Part shown: piece after piece, positions 32,234 through 42,259 of the stretch | Numbering within the stretch: position 1 is the first letter of the stretch | Layout: the number at the start of each line of letters is the position of its first letter | DNA from: Actinobacillus sp. GY-402 | GTDB lineage: Bacteria > Pseudomonadota > Gammaproteobacteria > Enterobacterales > Pasteurellaceae | Assembly (NCBI RefSeq): GCF_014843355.1 | Contig: NZ_CP062137.1 | Coordinates: forward strand, 1,488,001-1,552,000 | DNA: 64,000 nucleotides | Reading direction: 5' to 3' | Notes under the pieces: generated by a model | Seen by the model: only the letters and a program-made list of their open reading frames with translations | Told to the model about the DNA's origin: nothing | The model's database searches: none | Program-made: the position numbers and the translations under genes

Positions 32234-32276
32234 AAAAGTGCGGTCAAAAAAACTCACGTTTTTTTCCCGCACTTTT
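32234..32276 (-). terminator. USS-pair terminator after the first Opa-like gene
   Basis: AAAAGTGCGG(TC)A7C ... GTTTTTTTCCCGCACTTTT, an almost perfect ~18-bp stem interrupted by one bulge, followed on the minus strand by TTCTTTTTT. Confidence 0.8.
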
Positions 32277-32298
32277 GCGTCAAGATCGACCTTGAAGC

Positions 32299-32886
32299 TT
32301 AGAATGTGTAACGTACGCCGATTTTTGCACCGTATTGATTAAGTTTTACGTCGTCCACTTCGCCAAGACGGTTATATTCCGCGGCGACATTCAAATCCCA
32401 ACTCGGCGCCAGGTTATAAGTGACCCCGACCACGGCGCCGTAACCGAATTCGGTATTCGAATCAGAATAGTGGAAATAATCGGAAACTTCGTTAAAATCA
32501 TCGTTAACTTTGATATGGTTAGCCGAGAGACGGACGCCGACATAAGGTTTCAGGGCGGTATTCAGATCAAAATCATAATAAGCCGACACGCCGAAACCAT
32601 AAGCTTTCACTTCGGTTTCTCCCGAACCGTAACGACTGCCTTCGGACCAACCGTAATTATCGTCGCCTTTACCGTAATAAGTGTAATCTAAGGCAAAGCG
32701 CCAATCGTTGATTTTATAACCGACGGCAACGCTTGGAGAAAATGAGCCGTCACTGATTTCATCAAAATCCAAACCGGACGTTTTTAATCTGGAATAACCC
32801 GCATTACCCTCAACATACCAGTTCGCGCCGGCAACGCCACTGAATAATAATGCGCCTAATGCCATGGCTAATGTTGTCTTTTTCAT
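32299..32886 (-). CDS. Opacity-family outer-membrane beta-barrel protein (copy 1)
   Basis: Predicted 8-stranded outer-membrane barrel of the opacity/OmpA-like porin family. 195 aa; signal peptide MKKTTLAMALGALLFSGVAGA, then NWYVEGNAGYSRLKTSG, alternating-residue strands (VGYKINDWRFALDYTYYG, KPYVGVRLSANHIKV) and a terminal VRYTF with C-terminal Phe for Bam insertion. It is a close paralogue of the gene at 33538-34146; the differences concentrate in the predicted surface loops. Between the two sits sprT. Confidence 0.87.
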   Translation of the reverse strand: MKKTTLAMALGALLFSGVAGANWYVEGNAGYSRLKTSGLDFDEISDGSFSPSVAVGYKINDWRFALDYTYYGKGDDNYGWSEGSRYGSGETEVKAYGFGVSAYYDFDLNTALKPYVGVRLSANHIKVNDDFNEVSDYFHYSDSNTEFGYGAVVGVTYNLAPSWDLNVAAEYNRLGEVDDVKLNQYGAKIGVRYTF

Positions 32887-32949
32887 AAATCCCCCTTCGT
32901 TATTATGTTAAAAAGTTCAGCGTGAATATAACACAACCCCGCTGAAATT

Positions 32950-33462
32950 TCACGGACAAATTTCATCCGCCGGTACCAATCGTCCTTGGCAGATCTGGCA
33001 TAAATAAACCGCACGTTCCCGTTGAATTTTATTGTGGCGTCGCACGGAAAGCCGATGAATACGGCAGCCGCAACGGTAAGCGAAGGTTTTGCCCTGCACG
33101 GATGCGACGTCAAACCGATGATAGGTTTCGGCGGGCAGCTGAAAGACTTTTGTCATCACCGATTGCCATTCTTCGCCGTGTGGCTTCACTCTGCCAAACA
33201 GCTGATACACAATTAAATGCGCCAATTCGTGCGGCACCACTTGATTCACAAATTCCGTCGGATTTTCCAGCAGTAAAGTGCGGTTAAATTTTATCGTGTT
33301 TTTTTGCAGATACGCCACGCCCGCTTTCACACCGCGCACCTCATAACTCACCGTCGGCACGGCAAAAGTGCGGTCAAAAAATTGCTCGGATTTTTGTAAA
33401 CAGTCGTTCAGTTTACGTTGAACCTGCATTTTCAAATGACGAAATCGGGTTTGTTGGTCCAT
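32950..33462 (-). CDS. sprT: SprT family zinc metalloprotease
   Basis: SprT-like protein with a zinc-protease signature: [16 protein letters not shown] gives HExxH at His78-Glu79-His82, followed by a C-terminal zinc ribbon (CGCRIH ... LCQICQ). 170 aa, the usual length. Biological substrate in bacteria is not firmly known. It lies between two Opa-like paralogues in the same orientation. USS copies occur within it near 33276 and 33367. Confidence 0.9.
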   Translation of the reverse strand: MDQQTRFRHLKMQVQRKLNDCLQKSEQFFDRTFAVPTVSYEVRGVKAGVAYLQKNTIKFNRTLLLENPTEFVNQVVPHELAHLIVYQLFGRVKPHGEEWQSVMTKVFQLPAETYHRFDVASVQGKTFAYRCGCRIHRLSVRRHNKIQRERAVYLCQICQGRLVPADEICP

Positions 33463-33487
33463 GGAAAATATTTTAGTTTTACAGAAA

Positions 33488-33515
33488 ACAAAGGCACGCG
33501 TTAAAAACGCGCGCC
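33488..33515 (-). terminator. Terminator after the second Opa-like gene
   Basis: On the minus strand GGCGCGCGTT-TTT-AACGCGTGCC makes a 10-bp stem (one G-U pair) followed by TTTGTTTTC. Confidence 0.7.
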
Positions 33516-33537
33516 GTTCATTTATTTCGGTTGAAAA

Positions 33538-34146
33538 TTAGAAGCTGTAACGCACACCCACTTTCGCACCGTATTGATTATATTTCACATCATCGTATTT
33601 CGCTAAACGGTTATATTCCGCCGCTACGTTTAAATCCCATTGTGGCGCAAAATTGTAGCTCACCCCCACAATCGCCCCATAACCGAATTTGGTGTCGGAA
33701 TCCGAATAACTGCCGCTCCCTACCATATTACCGGTGTTGTCGGAATAAATAGCGTAATTTTGTTCGGTCTTAATATGATTAGTTGAAAGACGGACACCCA
33801 CATAAGGTTTCAAAGCGGTATTAGTATTGAAATCATAATAAGCGGAAACCCCGAAACCGTATGCTTTGATTTCTTCATCCCCTACTTCATGCTCTTGGTA
33901 ATACTGCCAGCGGTAGTCTTCATTGGCTTTACCGTAATAAGTATAATCTACGGCAAAACGCCAATCGTTAATTTTGTAACCAAGTGCAATGCTTGGTGAA
34001 AATGAATTGTCTTTGAGATCATAACCGTCACCACCTGATGTTTTCAGTCTGGAATAACCGGCGTTACCTTCAACATACCAATTTGCACTGGCAACACCAC
34101 TGAAAACCAATGCCCCTAGTGCCATAGCTAATGTTGTCTTTTTCAT
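33538..34146 (-). CDS. Opacity-family outer-membrane beta-barrel protein (copy 2)
   Basis: Paralogue of the 32299-32886 protein: 202 aa, signal peptide MKKTTLAMALGALVFSGVASA, then the same NWYVEGNAGYSRLKTSG start, shared barrel strands and terminal VRYSF. The predicted loops differ in length and sequence (for example YRWQYYQEHEVGDEE and YAIYSDNTGNMVGSG against YGWSEGSRYGSGE and FNEVSDYFHYSDS in copy 1). Such loop divergence on a conserved barrel suggests surface exposure or selection. Confidence 0.87.
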   Translation of the reverse strand: MKKTTLAMALGALVFSGVASANWYVEGNAGYSRLKTSGGDGYDLKDNSFSPSIALGYKINDWRFAVDYTYYGKANEDYRWQYYQEHEVGDEEIKAYGFGVSAYYDFNTNTALKPYVGVRLSTNHIKTEQNYAIYSDNTGNMVGSGSYSDSDTKFGYGAIVGVSYNFAPQWDLNVAAEYNRLAKYDDVKYNQYGAKVGVRYSF

Positions 34147-34240
34147 GGATTACTCCTTGTTATTTATGTTAAAAATCCGATGTCAATATATCACAATCCC
34201 ACAAGGTTTTCACAAGTATTTATACACGACATTGCAAACA

Positions 34241-34270
34241 AAAAAGCACGCGCCTAAACACGTGCTTTTC
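34241..34270 (-). terminator. metK terminator
   Basis: AAAAGCACG-(10 nt)-CGTGCTTTT, a 9-bp stem followed on the minus strand by TTTGTTTGC, 18 bp past the metK stop. Confidence 0.75.
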
Positions 34271-34287
34271 ATCAATTACGGTTAAAT

Positions 34288-35439
34288 TTATAACCCGGCG
34301 GCCGCTCTTAATTCGGCGGCGCGATCGATTTTTTCCCACGGGAACTGTTCGCGGCCGAAGTGACCGTAAGCGGCGGTTTCGCGGTAAATCGGTTGAATTA
34401 AATTCAACATTTTGATTAAACCGTACGGACGTAAATCAAAGAATTCGCGTACCAGTTTCACCAATAATTCGTTTGCCACTTTTCCGGTTCCGAAGGTTTC
34501 CAACATAATGGACGTCGGCTCCGCTATGCCGATGGCATAAGAAAGCTGAATTTCACAGCGATCCGCCAGACCGGCCGCAACGATATTTTTCGCTACATAA
34601 CGGGCGGCATAAGCGGCGGAACGGTCGACTTTTGACGGATCTTTACCGGAGAAAGCGCCGCCGCCGTGACGCGCCGCGCCGCCGTAAGTATCGACGATGA
34701 TTTTACGTCCGGTTAAACCGCAGTCGCCCATTGGGCCGCCAATGACGAAACGCCCGGTAGGGTTGATAAAATATTTGGTGTCTTTATCCAACCATTTCGC
34801 CGGCAATACCGGTTTGATGATCTCTTCCATCACGCCTTCGTGCACTTCTTTTTGGCTGACGTATTCCGCGTGCTGAGTGGAAAGTACCACGGCGTCAATG
34901 CCCACAATTTTATTGTTTTCGTATTTGAAAGTGAGCTGACTTTTGGCATCCGGACGCAACCAGTCAAGCGTGCCGTCTTTACGCACTTTTGTCTGACGTT
35001 CCATCAGGCGGTGAGCGTAAGTGATCGGCGCAGGCATCAATACTTCGGTTTCATTGGTGGCGTAACCGAACATAATTCCCTGGTCGCCGGCGCCTTGCGC
35101 GAGCGGATCTTCACGATCCACCCCTTGATTAATATCGGAAGACTGTTTGCCGATACCGTTTAACACCGCGCAAGAATGCCCGTCGAATCCCATATCCGAA
35201 TGTCGGTAACCGATGTCGCAAATAACCTGACGGGTAATATTTTCAATATCCACCCAGGCAGAGGTGGTAATTTCGCCGCCGACCAGCGCCATGCCGGTTT
35301 TTACGTAAGTTTCACAGGCGACACGCGCTTTCGGGTCCTGTTTGAGAATTTCGTCTAATACCGCGTCTGAAATTTGGTCCGCAATCTTATCCGGATGGCC
35401 TTCTGACACGGATTCGGAAGTAAATAAATAGGTTGACAT
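34288..35439 (-). CDS. metK: S-adenosylmethionine synthetase MetK
   Basis: Makes S-adenosylmethionine from methionine and ATP. 383 aa with the expected landmarks: [20 protein letters not shown] at the N-terminus, [12 protein letters not shown], the P-loop-like [19 protein letters not shown], and a C-terminal [10 protein letters not shown]. No riboswitch is visible in the upstream region (35440-35510). It is monocistronic, flanked by terminators. Confidence 0.97.
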   Translation of the reverse strand: MSTYLFTSESVSEGHPDKIADQISDAVLDEILKQDPKARVACETYVKTGMALVGGEITTSAWVDIENITRQVICDIGYRHSDMGFDGHSCAVLNGIGKQSSDINQGVDREDPLAQGAGDQGIMFGYATNETEVLMPAPITYAHRLMERQTKVRKDGTLDWLRPDAKSQLTFKYENNKIVGIDAVVLSTQHAEYVSQKEVHEGVMEEIIKPVLPAKWLDKDTKYFINPTGRFVIGGPMGDCGLTGRKIIVDTYGGAARHGGGAFSGKDPSKVDRSAAYAARYVAKNIVAAGLADRCEIQLSYAIGIAEPTSIMLETFGTGKVANELLVKLVREFFDLRPYGLIKMLNLIQPIYRETAAYGHFGREQFPWEKIDRAAELRAAAGL

Positions 35440-35512
35440 GTTCTTTCCTTAAAAATGAGTTTAGCCGTTTAGACGGCTATAATACGCATTTTTACCTGAA
35501 TTTCAATCTAAA

Positions 35513-35549
35513 AATAAAAAATCCCCCGGACAAGGTAGCCAAGGGATCA
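35513..35549 (-). terminator. ndk terminator
   Basis: On the minus strand ATCCCTTGG and CCGGGGGAT pair over 9 bp (two G-U) around a 9-nt loop, followed by TTTTTTATTTTT. Confidence 0.75.
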
Positions 35550-35562
35550 TTTTCAGCCGTTT

Positions 35563-35988
35563 CTAGCGCCCGCAGATTTCGGTATCCACAAAAAAATAAG
35601 CGATTTCTCTGACCGCACTTTCTACGCTGTCCGAGCCGTGAACCGAGTTCCGCTGCCGGCTTTCGGCAAAATCTTTGCGAATCGTCCCTTCCGCCGCCTG
35701 CGCCGGATCGGTGGCGCCAATCAAAGTGCGGTAATCTTTTACCGCATTTTCTTTTTCCAGTACGGAAACCACCACCGGCGCCGACGTCATATATTCCACC
35801 AAGCTGTCAAAAAACGGTTTGCCCTGATGTTCCGCGTAAAAACCTTCCGCCTGCGGTTTGGTTAAATGCAACATTTTGATTGCCGCAATCCGAAAGCCGC
35901 TTTGTTCGAAACGGGCCAGAATTTGCCCGATTAAATGACGTTCCACCGCATCGGGTTTGATGATCGATAATGTTCTTTCTAATGCCAT
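35563..35988 (-). CDS. ndk: Nucleoside diphosphate kinase
   Basis: Equilibrates nucleoside di- and triphosphates. 141 aa; N-terminal [12 protein letters not shown], catalytic His117 in NSVHGSDS, and the phosphate-binding RNxxHG pattern. It begins 9 bp after pepB, so the two are probably cotranscribed, with the terminator at 35513-35549. Confidence 0.97.
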   Translation of the reverse strand: MALERTLSIIKPDAVERHLIGQILARFEQSGFRIAAIKMLHLTKPQAEGFYAEHQGKPFFDSLVEYMTSAPVVVSVLEKENAVKDYRTLIGATDPAQAAEGTIRKDFAESRQRNSVHGSDSVESAVREIAYFFVDTEICGR

Positions 35989-35997
35989 AATAAATTC

Positions 35998-37308
35998 CTA
36001 TAAATTCGCTTTTGTCACTAATAAATTGGCCAGCGTTTGCACGCCGATTCCCGTAGCGCCCGCCGCCCACAAATCACCGGCGGATTTGCGGAAGGTGGCG
36101 GAACAATCGATGTGCAGCCAGTTTCGCTGATAATCTTTCACAAAATAAGATAAAAAGGCGGTGGCCGTACTCGCCCCCGCGCCGGATCCCGCCGGCACCG
36201 AACCCACGTTAGCAATATCGGCGAACTGCGAATTCACCTGCGAACGGTGGAAATCTTCAAACGGCAAACGCCAGAACGGTTCCCGCTCTTCTTTCGCCGC
36301 CTGAAACAAATCGGAAATTAAGTCTTCGTCCATAGACAACACGGAATGATAGTCGTTGCCCACCGCCACTTTCGCCGCGCCGGTTAGGGTTGCCGCGTCG
36401 ATGATGAATTCCGCCCGTTGCGCATCGGCGTCAATCAAACCGTCCGCCAACACCAGGCGTCCTTCCGCATCCGTATTCAGAATTTCAGCGCTGACGCCGT
36501 TGCGGTATGAAATAATATCACCCAGTTTCAAGGCGCGGCCGCTCACCATATTTTCCGCGCAGCATAAAAACAGTTTCACCCGCCGGTTCAAACCGTGAGC
36601 AATCGCCATGCCCAGCGCGCCGGTTAACAATGCTGCGCCGCCCATGTCCGAACGCATGGAATCCATGCTGTTGCTCGGTTTAATGCTGTAACCGCCGCTG
36701 TCGAAAGTGATACCTTTACCCACCAGACAAGCCAGCACCGGCGCCTCGGCATCGCCGGTCGGGTTAAAATCCAGCTGCAATAATGCGGGCGGATTCGCCG
36801 CGCCTTTGCCCACCTGCCAGATTCCCGCATAACCCTGTTCGCGCAAATCCTCACCCAAAACGATGGAAAATTTGACCGCACTTTTCGCCGAATAAGCCTC
36901 TGCCTGAGCCTGAATAAACGCCGCGGCGCGGGTTGCCAGCTCCGTCGGCGTAATCACATCCGCCGGCAGATTGATGATTTCCCGCACAAAATCACCGCAT
37001 TGAATACGCGCTAACAGTTCTTCATGATCCTCGCCCAATTCCGGAAATTCCACCGCCCAATCCTGTTTTGCGGTATAGAATCCCTGATAAAACGCCCAAC
37101 AATTTTCCAAATTCCAGTTTTCGCCGCTCAACACCGCCTCTTTAATGCCCTGCCCGCGCAATTTACGCGCCGCTTTTTGCACTAAAGTGCGGTCAAAATT
37201 TTCATTGTTTTTTGACAAATGAATGACGGCCTGATTGTGGTTGAAACTGAGCAGCGCATTTTCGCCCCAAACATCGGGAGCGGGTTGCGCGGAAAGTAAA
37301 ATATCCAT
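35998..37308 (-). CDS. pepB: Aminopeptidase B PepB
   Basis: M17 leucyl-aminopeptidase-family enzyme for peptide turnover. The catalytic core has [16 protein letters not shown] (metal and substrate binding) and [14 protein letters not shown], the M17 signature. I start it at 37308 (MDILLSAQP, 436 aa), preceded by GGAG with 6-bp spacing; an ATG four codons earlier overlaps that site. It follows the rml operon but a strong terminator lies between. Followed by ndk. Confidence 0.93.
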   Translation of the reverse strand: MDILLSAQPAPDVWGENALLSFNHNQAVIHLSKNNENFDRTLVQKAARKLRGQGIKEAVLSGENWNLENCWAFYQGFYTAKQDWAVEFPELGEDHEELLARIQCGDFVREIINLPADVITPTELATRAAAFIQAQAEAYSAKSAVKFSIVLGEDLREQGYAGIWQVGKGAANPPALLQLDFNPTGDAEAPVLACLVGKGITFDSGGYSIKPSNSMDSMRSDMGGAALLTGALGMAIAHGLNRRVKLFLCCAENMVSGRALKLGDIISYRNGVSAEILNTDAEGRLVLADGLIDADAQRAEFIIDAATLTGAAKVAVGNDYHSVLSMDEDLISDLFQAAKEEREPFWRLPFEDFHRSQVNSQFADIANVGSVPAGSGAGASTATAFLSYFVKDYQRNWLHIDCSATFRKSAGDLWAAGATGIGVQTLANLLVTKANL

Positions 37309-37320
37309 GATTTTCTCCAT

Positions 37321-37356
37321 AAAAAAACCGATATAGCTGCGTCACTATATCAGTTT
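37321..37356 (-). terminator. Terminator of the polysaccharide operon
   Basis: On the minus strand AAACTGATATAG-(8 nt)-CTATATCGGTTT pairs over 12 bp (one G-U) and is followed by a run of four further T's. It lies 50 bp past rmlC and just before pepB. Confidence 0.85.
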
Positions 37357-37405
37357 TTCAGAATTTTGCATGCGTTTCGGCTGATTTCTGTTTGGCACGC
37401 GTCGC

Positions 37406-37948
37406 CTAATCAAATAAAACGGCATCCGCCAGCAATTTTCCCGCTAAATCCTTGGCGGACAGATTCGGCTCACCGGTCAGATTCCATTCGATCCCGACGT
37501 CGGGATCGTTCCAAAGCAAAGAATGTTCCGCTTTCGGATTGTAATAATCCGTGCATTTATAGGTAAATTCCGCCGTGTCCGTTAACACGTAAAAACCGTG
37601 AGCAAAACCTTCAGGAATCCATAACTGACGCTTATTATCCGCCGATAAAATCTCGCCGATCCATTGCCCGAAGGTAGCCGAACTTTTACGCAAATCCACC
37701 GCCACATCAAACACTGCGCCTTGTACCACGCGCACCAGTTTACCTTGGGTGTTTTCCGTTTGATAATGCAAACCGCGCAGCACGGCTTTCACCGATTTCG
37801 AATGATTTTCCTGCACAAAAGTGCGGTTTGCCACATTTCGGCGAAACCATTCATCGCGAAAAGTTTCCATAAAGAAACCGCGTTCGTCACCGAAAACAGT
37901 TGGCTCTAATAATTTTACTTCCGAGATTTTCGTATCGATAATTTTCAT
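37406..37948 (-). CDS. rmlC: dTDP-4-dehydrorhamnose 3,5-epimerase
   Basis: Third step of dTDP-L-rhamnose synthesis. 180 aa cupin with FGDERGFFMETFR, RGLHYQ (catalytic His region) and WIPEGFAHGFYVL. It overlaps rmlD by four bases. It is the last gene of the rmlBADC block and of the polysaccharide operon, followed by a terminator. Confidence 0.96.
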   Translation of the reverse strand: MKIIDTKISEVKLLEPTVFGDERGFFMETFRDEWFRRNVANRTFVQENHSKSVKAVLRGLHYQTENTQGKLVRVVQGAVFDVAVDLRKSSATFGQWIGEILSADNKRQLWIPEGFAHGFYVLTDTAEFTYKCTDYYNPKAEHSLLWNDPDVGIEWNLTGEPNLSAKDLAGKLLADAVLFD

Positions 37949-38823
37949 GATGAATACGCCTTAATGTTTTTGAGTGCTTTTCGCCAGTCGCTCGGTTCAA
38001 TTCCAAATACCGCTTTGATTTTGCTTAAATCCAAACGGGAATTGGCGGGACGTTTGGCCGGTGTGGGATAATCGGCGCTGGTAATTGGGTTTAAGTGCGG
38101 TCGTTTTTTCAACAGTTTTTTAGTCTCCGCCGCCGCAAAAATCGCATCGGCGAATTCATACCAGCTTACATAAGGTTGACCGCTGAAATGGTATGTACCG
38201 AAAACATCCGTTCTGCCGTTAATTATTTCGAACGCAATTTTAATCAATGTCGAAGCGATATCACCGGCATAAGTCGGACCGCCGATTTGATCGCCCACGA
38301 CACCTAAAACTTCACGTTCTTTGCCCAAACGCAACATGGTTTTCACAAAATTGTTGCCATGTTCGCCGAATACCCAGGCAGTGCGAAGAATGATATGTTT
38401 CGGGTTGGCTTTTTGCACGGCAATTTCGCCGTCTAACTTGGTACGACCATAAACGCCTTGCGGATGAGTTTGGTCATCTTCTTTATATTCACCGGCGCCG
38501 GTACCTTCAAAAACGTAATCGGTGGAAATATGTAAAATCACCGCGCCGATTTCATTAGCGGCTTCAGCCAAATACTGCGGACCTTTGACGTTAATCGCCT
38601 CGCTTAATTCCGCTTCGCTTTCTGCGCGATCCACTGCGGTATGCGCCGCCGCATTGATGATGACATCCGGCTTAAAAAAAACGACGATATTTTTGACCGC
38701 ACTTTGATCCGTAATATCCAATTCATCGCGATCTACCGCCAAAATTTCCGCTTTACCGGTAAGTTGTTGAGTTAAGCAATATCCAACCTGCCCTTTTGCG
38801 CCTGTAATCAAAAAACGAGCCAT
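37945..38823 (-). CDS. rmlD: dTDP-4-dehydrorhamnose reductase
   Basis: Final NAD(P)H-dependent step to dTDP-L-rhamnose. 292-aa short-chain dehydrogenase with GAKGQVGY nucleotide-binding loop, STDYVFEG and YGRTKLDGE (YxxxK catalytic pair). It shares a base with rmlA at its start and overlaps rmlC. Confidence 0.96.
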   Translation of the reverse strand: MARFLITGAKGQVGYCLTQQLTGKAEILAVDRDELDITDQSAVKNIVVFFKPDVIINAAAHTAVDRAESEAELSEAINVKGPQYLAEAANEIGAVILHISTDYVFEGTGAGEYKEDDQTHPQGVYGRTKLDGEIAVQKANPKHIILRTAWVFGEHGNNFVKTMLRLGKEREVLGVVGDQIGGPTYAGDIASTLIKIAFEIINGRTDVFGTYHFSGQPYVSWYEFADAIFAAAETKKLLKKRPHLNPITSADYPTPAKRPANSRLDLSKIKAVFGIEPSDWRKALKNIKAYSS

Positions 38824-39701
38824 TATTTTGCTCCTTTTACTAAACGCAATAAGTACTGACCATACTCATTCTTCGCCATCGGCTTGGCAAATTGCTCGAT
38901 TTGCTCCGCTGAAAGCCAGCCGTTGTAGTAAGCAATTTCTTCCAAACACGCCACTTGTAAATTCTGTAAACTTTGTACGGTTTTCACAAAAGCCGCTGCG
39001 GAATGAAGACTATCGTGAGTGCCCGTATCTAACCATGCAAAACCGCGGCCTAAAAGCTGAACATTGAGCGATCCGTCGTTAAGATACATTTCATTCAACG
39101 TCGTAATTTCCAGCTCGCCACGAGCCGACGGTTTCACTTGTTTGGCAAACTCCACCACACGATTGTCGTAGAAATATAAGCCCGTTACCGCCCAGTTTGA
39201 TTTCGGTTGAGCCGGTTTTTCTTCAATTGATAACGCACGGAAATTTTCATCAAACTCGACGACGCCAAAACGTTCGGGATCCTTGACTTGATAAGCAAAA
39301 ATGGTCGCTCCTTTTTGTTTGACAGATTCCGTCGCGTTTTTTAATGCCTGAGAAAAATGCTGGCCATAGAATATATTGTCGCCTAACACCAGGCAAACCG
39401 GTTCATTACCAATAAAGGTTTCACCAATCAAAAAAGCCTGAGCCAAGCCGTCCGGACTTGGCTGAATAGCATATTCAAGATTGATACCAAAATCTGATCC
39501 GTCACCTAATAAACGTTTAAAACCGGCTTTATCTTCCGGTGTAGTAATCACTAACACATCACGAATACCGGCGAGCATTAGCACAGAAAGAGGATAATAA
39601 ATCATGGGTTTGTCATAAACCGGCAAAAGCTGTTTTGACGTACCGCGTGTAATCGGGTAAAGGCGAGTACCCGAACCGCCTGCTAAAATAATTCCTTTCA
39701 T
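38823..39701 (-). CDS. rmlA: Glucose-1-phosphate thymidylyltransferase
   Basis: First step of dTDP-rhamnose synthesis (Glc-1-P + dTTP). 292 aa with the nucleotidyltransferase signature [24 protein letters not shown] (metal Asp) and [11 protein letters not shown] 56-bp gap with a USS (near 39711) separates it from rmlB. Confidence 0.96.
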   Translation of the reverse strand: MKGIILAGGSGTRLYPITRGTSKQLLPVYDKPMIYYPLSVLMLAGIRDVLVITTPEDKAGFKRLLGDGSDFGINLEYAIQPSPDGLAQAFLIGETFIGNEPVCLVLGDNIFYGQHFSQALKNATESVKQKGATIFAYQVKDPERFGVVEFDENFRALSIEEKPAQPKSNWAVTGLYFYDNRVVEFAKQVKPSARGELEITTLNEMYLNDGSLNVQLLGRGFAWLDTGTHDSLHSAAAFVKTVQSLQNLQVACLEEIAYYNGWLSAEQIEQFAKPMAKNEYGQYLLRLVKGAK

Positions 39702-39757
39702 ATAATCCCTAAAGTGCGGTCAGAATTTGCAAAGTTTTCTTAAATTTTGACTTCTCG

Positions 39758-40825
39758 TTACTTATGTATGCCCAGCCGCTCACGATTATAAGAACCATCC
39801 AACACACGGCTCCACCATTTTTTATTGGTCAAATACCATTCCACCGTTTTACGAATACCGCTTTCGAACGTTTCTTGCGGTTTCCAGCCGAGTTCGCGGC
39901 CAATTTTAGTTGCGTCAATGGCATAACGCACATCATGGCCCGGTCGGTCCGCCACATAAGTGATTAAATCTTCGTATTTTGTTATGCCTGCCGGTTTATT
40001 TGGCGCGAGTTCTTCTAATAAAGCGCAGATGATGCGAACTACCTCGATGTTCGATTTCTCATTGTGTCCGCCAATATTGTAAGTTTCACCAATTTTGCCT
40101 TCGGTTACGACTTTATAAAGTGCCCGGGCATGATCTTCAACAAAAAGCCAATCACGAATCTGCTGACCATTGCCATAAATCGGTAAAGGTTTGCCGTCCA
40201 AAGCATTCAGAATCATTAATGGAATGAGTTTTTCAGGAAAATGAAATGGACCATAATTATTAGAACAATTAGTCACAATCGTTGGCAAACCGTATGTACG
40301 TAGCCAAGCTCTGACCAAATGATCGCTTGATGCTTTTGAAGCCGAATAAGGACTAGAAGGTGCGTAAGGGGTAGTTTCCGTAAATAAATCATCGGTGCCT
40401 TCTAAATCACCATATACTTCATCCGTTGAAATATGATGAAAACGGAATTTTTTCTTTTTATCTTCCGGCAACCCATTCCAATAACTGCGCGCCGCTTCTA
40501 ATAAAGTGTAAGTACCGATAATATTGGTTTCAATAAAATCAGCCGGACCGTCAATTGAACGGTCTACGTGACTTTCCGCCGCCAAATGCATAACGGCGTC
40601 AGGCTGATATTCGGTAAATACACGATCCAATTCCGCCCGATTGCAAATATCCACCCGTTCAAAAGCATAACGTGGACTATCGGAAACGGATTCGAGAGAT
40701 TCAAGATTTCCCGCATAAGTGAGTTTATCCACATTCACCACGCTGTCCGGGGTATTGCAGATAATATGACGAATAACGGCAGACCCGATAAAACCGGCTC
40801 CGCCGGTGATGAGGATGGTTTTCAT
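39758..40825 (-). CDS. rmlB: dTDP-glucose 4,6-dehydratase
   Basis: Second step of dTDP-rhamnose synthesis. 355 aa with GGAGFIGS (NAD loop), [13 protein letters not shown], the DEVYGDL segment and YSASKAS (YxxxK). The stop codon of the upstream gene overlaps its first base. The base composition changes here: rml genes look like the chromosome average, upstream genes are markedly AT-rich. Confidence 0.97.
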   Translation of the reverse strand: MKTILITGGAGFIGSAVIRHIICNTPDSVVNVDKLTYAGNLESLESVSDSPRYAFERVDICNRAELDRVFTEYQPDAVMHLAAESHVDRSIDGPADFIETNIIGTYTLLEAARSYWNGLPEDKKKKFRFHHISTDEVYGDLEGTDDLFTETTPYAPSSPYSASKASSDHLVRAWLRTYGLPTIVTNCSNNYGPFHFPEKLIPLMILNALDGKPLPIYGNGQQIRDWLFVEDHARALYKVVTEGKIGETYNIGGHNEKSNIEVVRIICALLEELAPNKPAGITKYEDLITYVADRPGHDVRYAIDATKIGRELGWKPQETFESGIRKTVEWYLTNKKWWSRVLDGSYNRERLGIHK

Positions 40826-42258
40826 TATTTATTTTTTAACGTTTTTAAGATATCGTCAGCTATACGTTTCGCAGCTCCATCAATCCATAAACTTTCTTTT
40901 AATTTCTGTACTGCATCAGATTTAATTTCTAATTCAGAAAGGAAAAAACGTTCAATTAGACGGAATAATTCTTCAGAATTTTTTACTACATGACAACAAT
41001 TTCGAGCTAATTCTCCATTTTCATTAAACTCCATGTGAGAAGGCGACTCAATATAAATAATTGGCTTATTAGTCAAAGGGTATTCAGCCAAAAAAGAAAT
41101 GCCATCTGAAATCATTAAATCCGACCATTCAAAACTCTTAACATAATCCCAATCTCCATCAATAGAAGTATTCGGTAATTCATTCCATTTATAAATAAAT
41201 TCCTCCCAAAGCGCCCTGTCATAATTCTGCATTGCTGAAGCTAATAGTGGATGAGCTCGTAACTTGATATGAATTCTCTGTCCATATTTCTCCGCAAGAT
41301 GGATAAAATCTAAACAATTTTTCTCAAATGTTCCAAATGCAAGCCAGTTACCCCCAATACTGTGATGTGGGGCCCAAATAACATTAAGCACTCCTGTTTT
41401 TCTAAAATGATGATTCTCAACAATATTTTTAGTTAGAAACTCAATTTTTGTATTACCAAGAAATTCATATTTCCTATAATCACCTAAATAAATTTCTTTT
41501 GCATGATTCACAAAATACTGACTAGTTCCATAAATCTTCTTACTCAGCAAATGTAAATTCTGATTATATTCCAAATTAAGTTTGTCTGTAGAAAAATCAT
41601 TTATAACATCCAAAGAATAATAAGGAATATAAAAAATATTATAATTTGATAAATTTATTGCTGAATAAATATTAGGAATATCGGCATCCCATCCAGATTG
41701 CCGAATAATTGCAGTCGGAGAAACAGCTGACAAATATGAAATTAATCCAGTCACATCATCATACTGAATATAATGGTATTTTATTTTCTCATCTGACAGA
41801 AAATCTGTTGTTTTGCTAGAATAAGATTTCTGTAGATCGTTTGAATTATCTCCTGAATTTATTGCCAAAACAAATATCTCTACATCATCTCTTTTCTCAA
41901 ATTCATAATAAAGTAATGATAAAGCTGCCCACGTGTACATGTTATGTATAATAAAAAGCACTCTATTTTCTTGACTAGAATGAATATTCAGCTGACGAAG
42001 CAATATGGAGTTAGTTTTATTATCCAATAAATCTAATCTTTTCTGAATTTGGTTAAAAGCAGGGTCCAACTTTAAAATTAATTCAGAAATAAGAGATAAT
42101 ATTTCTTTTCTATCTTGAAATTCCCGAGTCGAAATTTGTTCATTATATTTCTCAAGCTCTTTAATTATTTTTGTTTGTTTTAACAGTAAATCATCTAGTT
42201 TACTATTTATATTTTTTAAAAATTTCTCTTTAAAAATACGATATAAATATTTAATCAT
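40825..42258 (-). CDS. CDP-glycerol glycerophosphotransferase-like protein
   Basis: Probably a GT-B fold transferase of the CDP-glycerol:poly(glycerophosphate) transferase superfamily; the donor is not determined. About 477 aa. N-terminal ~90 residues are heptad-rich and charged (coiled coil, [20 protein letters not shown]). The C-terminal half carries [21 protein letters not shown] and [21 protein letters not shown], which match the family's HPR and SD..S..E-type motifs. I prefer the ATG at 42258, one base after the upstream stop (TAATATG); an ATG at 42273 overlaps that gene by 14 bp. It is strongly AT-rich. Confidence 0.65.
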   Translation of the reverse strand: MIKYLYRIFKEKFLKNINSKLDDLLLKQTKIIKELEKYNEQISTREFQDRKEILSLISELILKLDPAFNQIQKRLDLLDNKTNSILLRQLNIHSSQENRVLFIIHNMYTWAALSLLYYEFEKRDDVEIFVLAINSGDNSNDLQKSYSSKTTDFLSDEKIKYHYIQYDDVTGLISYLSAVSPTAIIRQSGWDADIPNIYSAINLSNYNIFYIPYYSLDVINDFSTDKLNLEYNQNLHLLSKKIYGTSQYFVNHAKEIYLGDYRKYEFLGNTKIEFLTKNIVENHHFRKTGVLNVIWAPHHSIGGNWLAFGTFEKNCLDFIHLAEKYGQRIHIKLRAHPLLASAMQNYDRALWEEFIYKWNELPNTSIDGDWDYVKSFEWSDLMISDGISFLAEYPLTNKPIIYIESPSHMEFNENGELARNCCHVVKNSEELFRLIERFFLSELEIKSDAVQKLKESLWIDGAAKRIADDILKTLKNK

Positions 42259-42259
42259 A

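Noticed and set aside
35440-35512. SAM riboswitch ahead of metK
   Set aside because: The spacer is short and no conserved riboswitch core or extra terminator/antiterminator pair is visible between the metK start and the ndk terminator.
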